This document shows, piece after piece, positions 31,327 to 33,896 of a stretch of 33,896 nt of DNA (its first letter is position 1; every line of letters starts with the position of its first letter). The DNA comes from Hydrogenophaga sp. GTDB taxonomy: Bacteria > Pseudomonadota > Gammaproteobacteria > Burkholderiales > Burkholderiaceae_C. The notes beneath the pieces are model-generated. The model had not been told where the DNA came from and ran no database searches. It worked only from the letters and a program-made list of their open reading frames with translations. Both the position numbers and the translations under genes were made by a program. The DNA lies in NCBI GenBank assembly GCA_020048405.1, contig JAIFMP010000162.1, positions 1 to 33,896 of the forward strand, written 5' to 3'.

Positions 31327-32270
31327 TACAGGATCACCGGATACGGGGTGCCGATCCAGTTGCTGTTGTTGTCTGTATTGGCGTAGCTACCGCCATAACC
31401 GGCCACACAAAGCTGTCCATCGTCGAGCAAAAAAGCCGAGCATTGCTCTGAGCTTGTGCCATAAGCAGCAATGTCGGTCACGGTACGCAAAGCAATCGGC
31501 ACTAGGGCAGGTGTCGTGCGATTGGTGTTGTCGCCCACTGCCAAAGCACCATTACCGTTGTAGCCCCATGCATACACAGTGCCGTTTTGTAGCAAGGCCA
31601 GGCAGTAGTTGTAGCTACCAGTTCCCCCGATGGCGGCCTTGACCACGGTGTTGCCAATTGGAATTTGTGCAAAGTCTGCCGCATGGTTGCCAGCCACATT
31701 GCCATTGGCTGAATAGTTGCCGGCCCCGGCCCCCCACAAACTGCCATCCGTTTTACGGATGAGCACCATGGGATAGTCGTAGCTGTTCGTGTAAACCTCA
31801 GAAACACCGATGGCCACTTGGACAGGCGTAAATTGGTTGGCAAAGTTACCGCACCCCAGGTTGCCGTAAGTGGTGTTGGTCCCCCATGCATGCAATCGGC
31901 CGGTGTTATCCAGCGCGTACGCGGCCGTGTGGCCGCAATACACATTGACGATGGGCTTGCCCGCGAGCGTGCCACCGGTACGTTGAACCGGGATGTTGGC
32001 CTGCGCCGTGGTGCCGTCTCCCAGTTGTCCATCTCCGTTATATCCCCAAGCGTAGAACTTGCCATCTGCCTGGACGGCATAGGCGGCGGTGTAACGTTCA
32101 CGCCCAAGGCGGGCAGCAACCACATTATTCAGAACCGGCACCTGTACGAACTGGTTACGCTGCGTCGTGTCACCCAAACCCAGTTGGCCATAACCGTTGT
32201 AGCCCGTGGCGTGGAGCGTGCCATCTGCGCACAACGCCATGACGCTGCAATATCCGTTCCCAAGCCTCGA
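31326..32270 (-). pseudogene. RCC1-repeat (beta-propeller) protein in the tail operon, 5'-truncated
   Basis: About 310 residues of six RCC1-type blades: GTLHATGYNGYGQLGLGD, GKFYAWGYNGDGQLGDGT, GRLHAWGTNTTYGNLGCGN, GSLWGAGAGNYSANGN, GTVYAWGYNGNGALAVGD and GQLCVAGYGGSY. In this position it probably was a virion surface or fibre-like protein. The open frame extends to 32390, but that part is antisense to the helicase and reads as His/Asp/Gly low complexity, so the native start is lost at a junction near 32250-32282. An internal ATG (VMALCADG) could still start a shorter protein. Confidence 0.7.
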
Positions 32271-32281
32271 CAGTAGGGAAC

Positions 32282-33896
32282 GACCATCACAACCGTCACA
32301 ACCATCACAGCGGTGACCTTGGTGATGGTCGTGATGGTGAAACTCCACTGGTGGACGTTGACCAGACAGTCCCACCCGCTGATCAACCAACTCTCACGCC
32401 GCCGCAAAACCCGATTGAGGTGATCGAGGCTGCGCTGATCCGACTCAAAGATGATGTCGGTGTCCTGGCTGAAGAGGCTGTGGTGCAGGCGTTTTCTGTT
32501 TTGCGCGCCACCGACATGTCGGCCTATCTGCGCCTTCGCCACCAAGCCAAGGGTGCCAACCGCGATTGCTCGGTAACCATGCTTGACAAGCTGGTGCAGC
32601 AGGAATTGCCCGGTGGTGGCGAGGAACGCTCGGCCATGGACGCGCTGGTTGAAATGGCCCGCGCCCAGTGCCATTTGCACCACGATGCTGACCGCACTGC
32701 GGTGGCCATCATCCCCATGCCCGGTTGCCAAGAGGTCTGGCGGGTGCAGTCATCCGGCTATGAAGCGTGGTTGCGTGCAGCCTACTGGCGTGCGACTGAG
32801 ACAGGCATACCGGACATGACCATGCGCGCCGCCCTGGCCACTTTGTGCGCCGCCGGTGTCAATGATGGCCGCGAGGTCGAGATATATCTGCGCGCCGCTG
32901 TCCATGACAACGGCTATCTGATTGATGTGTGTGATGCGCAATGGCGTGCCATCCACGTCACTTGCAACGGCTGGCACGTTCTGGATGCATCGCCGCTGCT
33001 GTTCACCCGCAACCAGTCGATGCGGCCATTGCCCATGCCGCAGCGTGGCGGTCAGATCGACACCCTTTGGCAGCACGTCAATGTCCCGGCCGACCGGCGC
33101 TTGATGGTGCTCACTTGGCTGCTGGACTGTTTTCGGCCCGAAACACCATTCCCGGTGCTGGAACTGGTGGGTGAGCAAGGGTCAGCCAAGTCAACCACCC
33201 AGTCGGTGCTGCGCAGCTTGATTGACCCCAACAAGGTGATGTTGCGCGGCAGGCCTAAGACCGTGGAAGACATCTTTGTCGCAGCCGCCAACAACTGGCT
33301 GGTCTCCTACGAAAACCTCTCGGGTCTGACCGCTGAGCAACAGGATGCTTTTTGCACCCTGGCTACTGGCGGTGGGTTTGCAGCGCGCCAGTTGTACACC
33401 AACGGTGAAGAGCATGTCATGGAAACCAAGCGGCCTGTGGTGCTCAACGGTATCGCCGTGGTGGCCAGTCGCCCAGACCTGATCGACCGGGTGATTCACG
33501 TTGACATGCCTGTGATCAGCGCCGGTGCCCGAAAAGATGATGCCGACACCCATGCCCAGTGGGAGCGTGACCGACCTGTGGTGTTTGGTGCGTTGCTGGA
33601 TTTGTTCGCCCGCGCCTTGCTGATTCTGCCCAGTGTGCGCCTGACCCACAAGCAGCGCATGGCCGATTACGAACGCTTTGGCGAAGCCGTTGCGCGTGCC
33701 CAAGGCTATGACGCCGGTGTGTTTCAGCAGCAATACGCCGAACTGATCAGTGCGGGGATCGACCGTGCCCTGGAAGGCAATGCGGTGGCGCAGGCGCTGG
33801 ACAAGGCATTGGGCCACGGAGGTTTTCCATGGCGCTGGAATGGCACCGCCGGTCAACTTTACGACTTTCTGAGCATGCACAGCAATGGCGACCGCA
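32282..33896 (+). CDS. DUF927-type primase/helicase of a mobile island, partial at both ends
   Basis: Open frame to the window end, about 538 residues. It starts in a His/Asp/Gly-rich linker (DHHNRHNHHSGDLGDGRDGE), passes a helical region, then RAALATLCAAGVNDGREVEI and a DUF927-like domain with WHVLDASPLLFTRNQSMRPL. A P-loop follows, GEQGSAKSTT (33170-33199), then NNWLVSYENLSGLTAEQQDA, FCTLATGGGFAARQ and ASRPDLIDRVIHVDMPV (sensor/Arg-finger region). Such ATPases replicate P4-like islands and usually accompany AlpA and an integrase. In-frame TGA at 32240 shows the N-terminal domain is missing; the first ATG is 32516. Confidence 0.75.
32283..32338. repeat. Paired inverted repeat at the phage/island junction
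   Basis: ACCATCAC at 32283-32290 and 32301-32308 is mirrored by GTGATGGT at 32322-32329 and 32331-32338, so either pair can form a hairpin. It encodes the His/Asp/Gly linker of the helicase and lies beside the junction with the RCC1 gene. Confidence 0.7.

Noticed and set aside
32283-32338. CRISPR-like short repeats
   Set aside because: The 8-base units are inverted pairs with no regular spacers and are explained by a His/Asp/Gly-coding linker.

Overview
The window looks like part of a betaproteobacterial chromosome, probably Burkholderiales and perhaps Comamonadaceae. That is inferred from the fairly high GC content and the protein families; no ribosomal or other taxonomic marker is present. 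It holds one long surface-polysaccharide operon (about 4.1-26.7 kb, all on the minus strand) flanked on both sides by mobile-element material.

Left flank (1-4.1 kb): an island end transcribed leftwards. It has a P4-type tyrosine integrase, a MazE/MazF toxin-antitoxin pair followed by a HigA-like antidote gene, a probably frameshifted helical/HTH gene, an AlpA-like regulator, and then scraps of an IS21-type IstB gene and a small Cys-rich protein. The 540 bp upstream of the integrase carry two families of iterated motifs, a bidirectional terminator and a weak tRNA/tmRNA-tail-like sequence that could be an attachment site.

Centre (4.1-26.7 kb): 22 tightly packed genes reading right to left. The first seven (legB, legC, legG, legI, neuD-like legH, ptmE, legF) match the GDP-linked route to CMP-legionaminic acid. 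They are followed by an N-acetyl-sugar amidotransferase with its own HisF and HisH paralogues, the trio that converts N-acetyl to acetamidino groups, and then two Gfo/Idh/MocA oxidoreductases. Next come a polysialyltransferase-like glycosyltransferase (best candidate for the nonulosonate transferase), a Wzm/Wzt ABC exporter whose Wzt has a C-terminal glycan-binding region, a methyltransferase-like protein, an SGNH-hydrolase-like protein, a large GT-B-like protein, two GT2 transferases, an SDR protein and a WbpL/WecA-type initiating transferase. The inferred product is an ABC-exported LPS O-antigen containing an acetamidino-modified legionaminic-type nonulosonic acid. The operon leader contains a degenerate JUMPstart/ops-like element, a 15-G run and two tiny overlapping ORFs.

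Right flank (27.3-32.3 kb): a decayed siphophage tail/lysis region on the minus strand (RCC1-repeat protein, DUF1833, NlpC/P60 tail protein, truncated tail-tip protein J, 3-TM holin, strong terminator). A RelE/ParE-type toxin plus HTH antitoxin cassette sits inside it on the plus strand behind a near-consensus promoter. From about 32.28 kb to the end, the plus strand encodes a 5'-truncated DUF927-type primase/helicase of a mobile island, open at the window edge.
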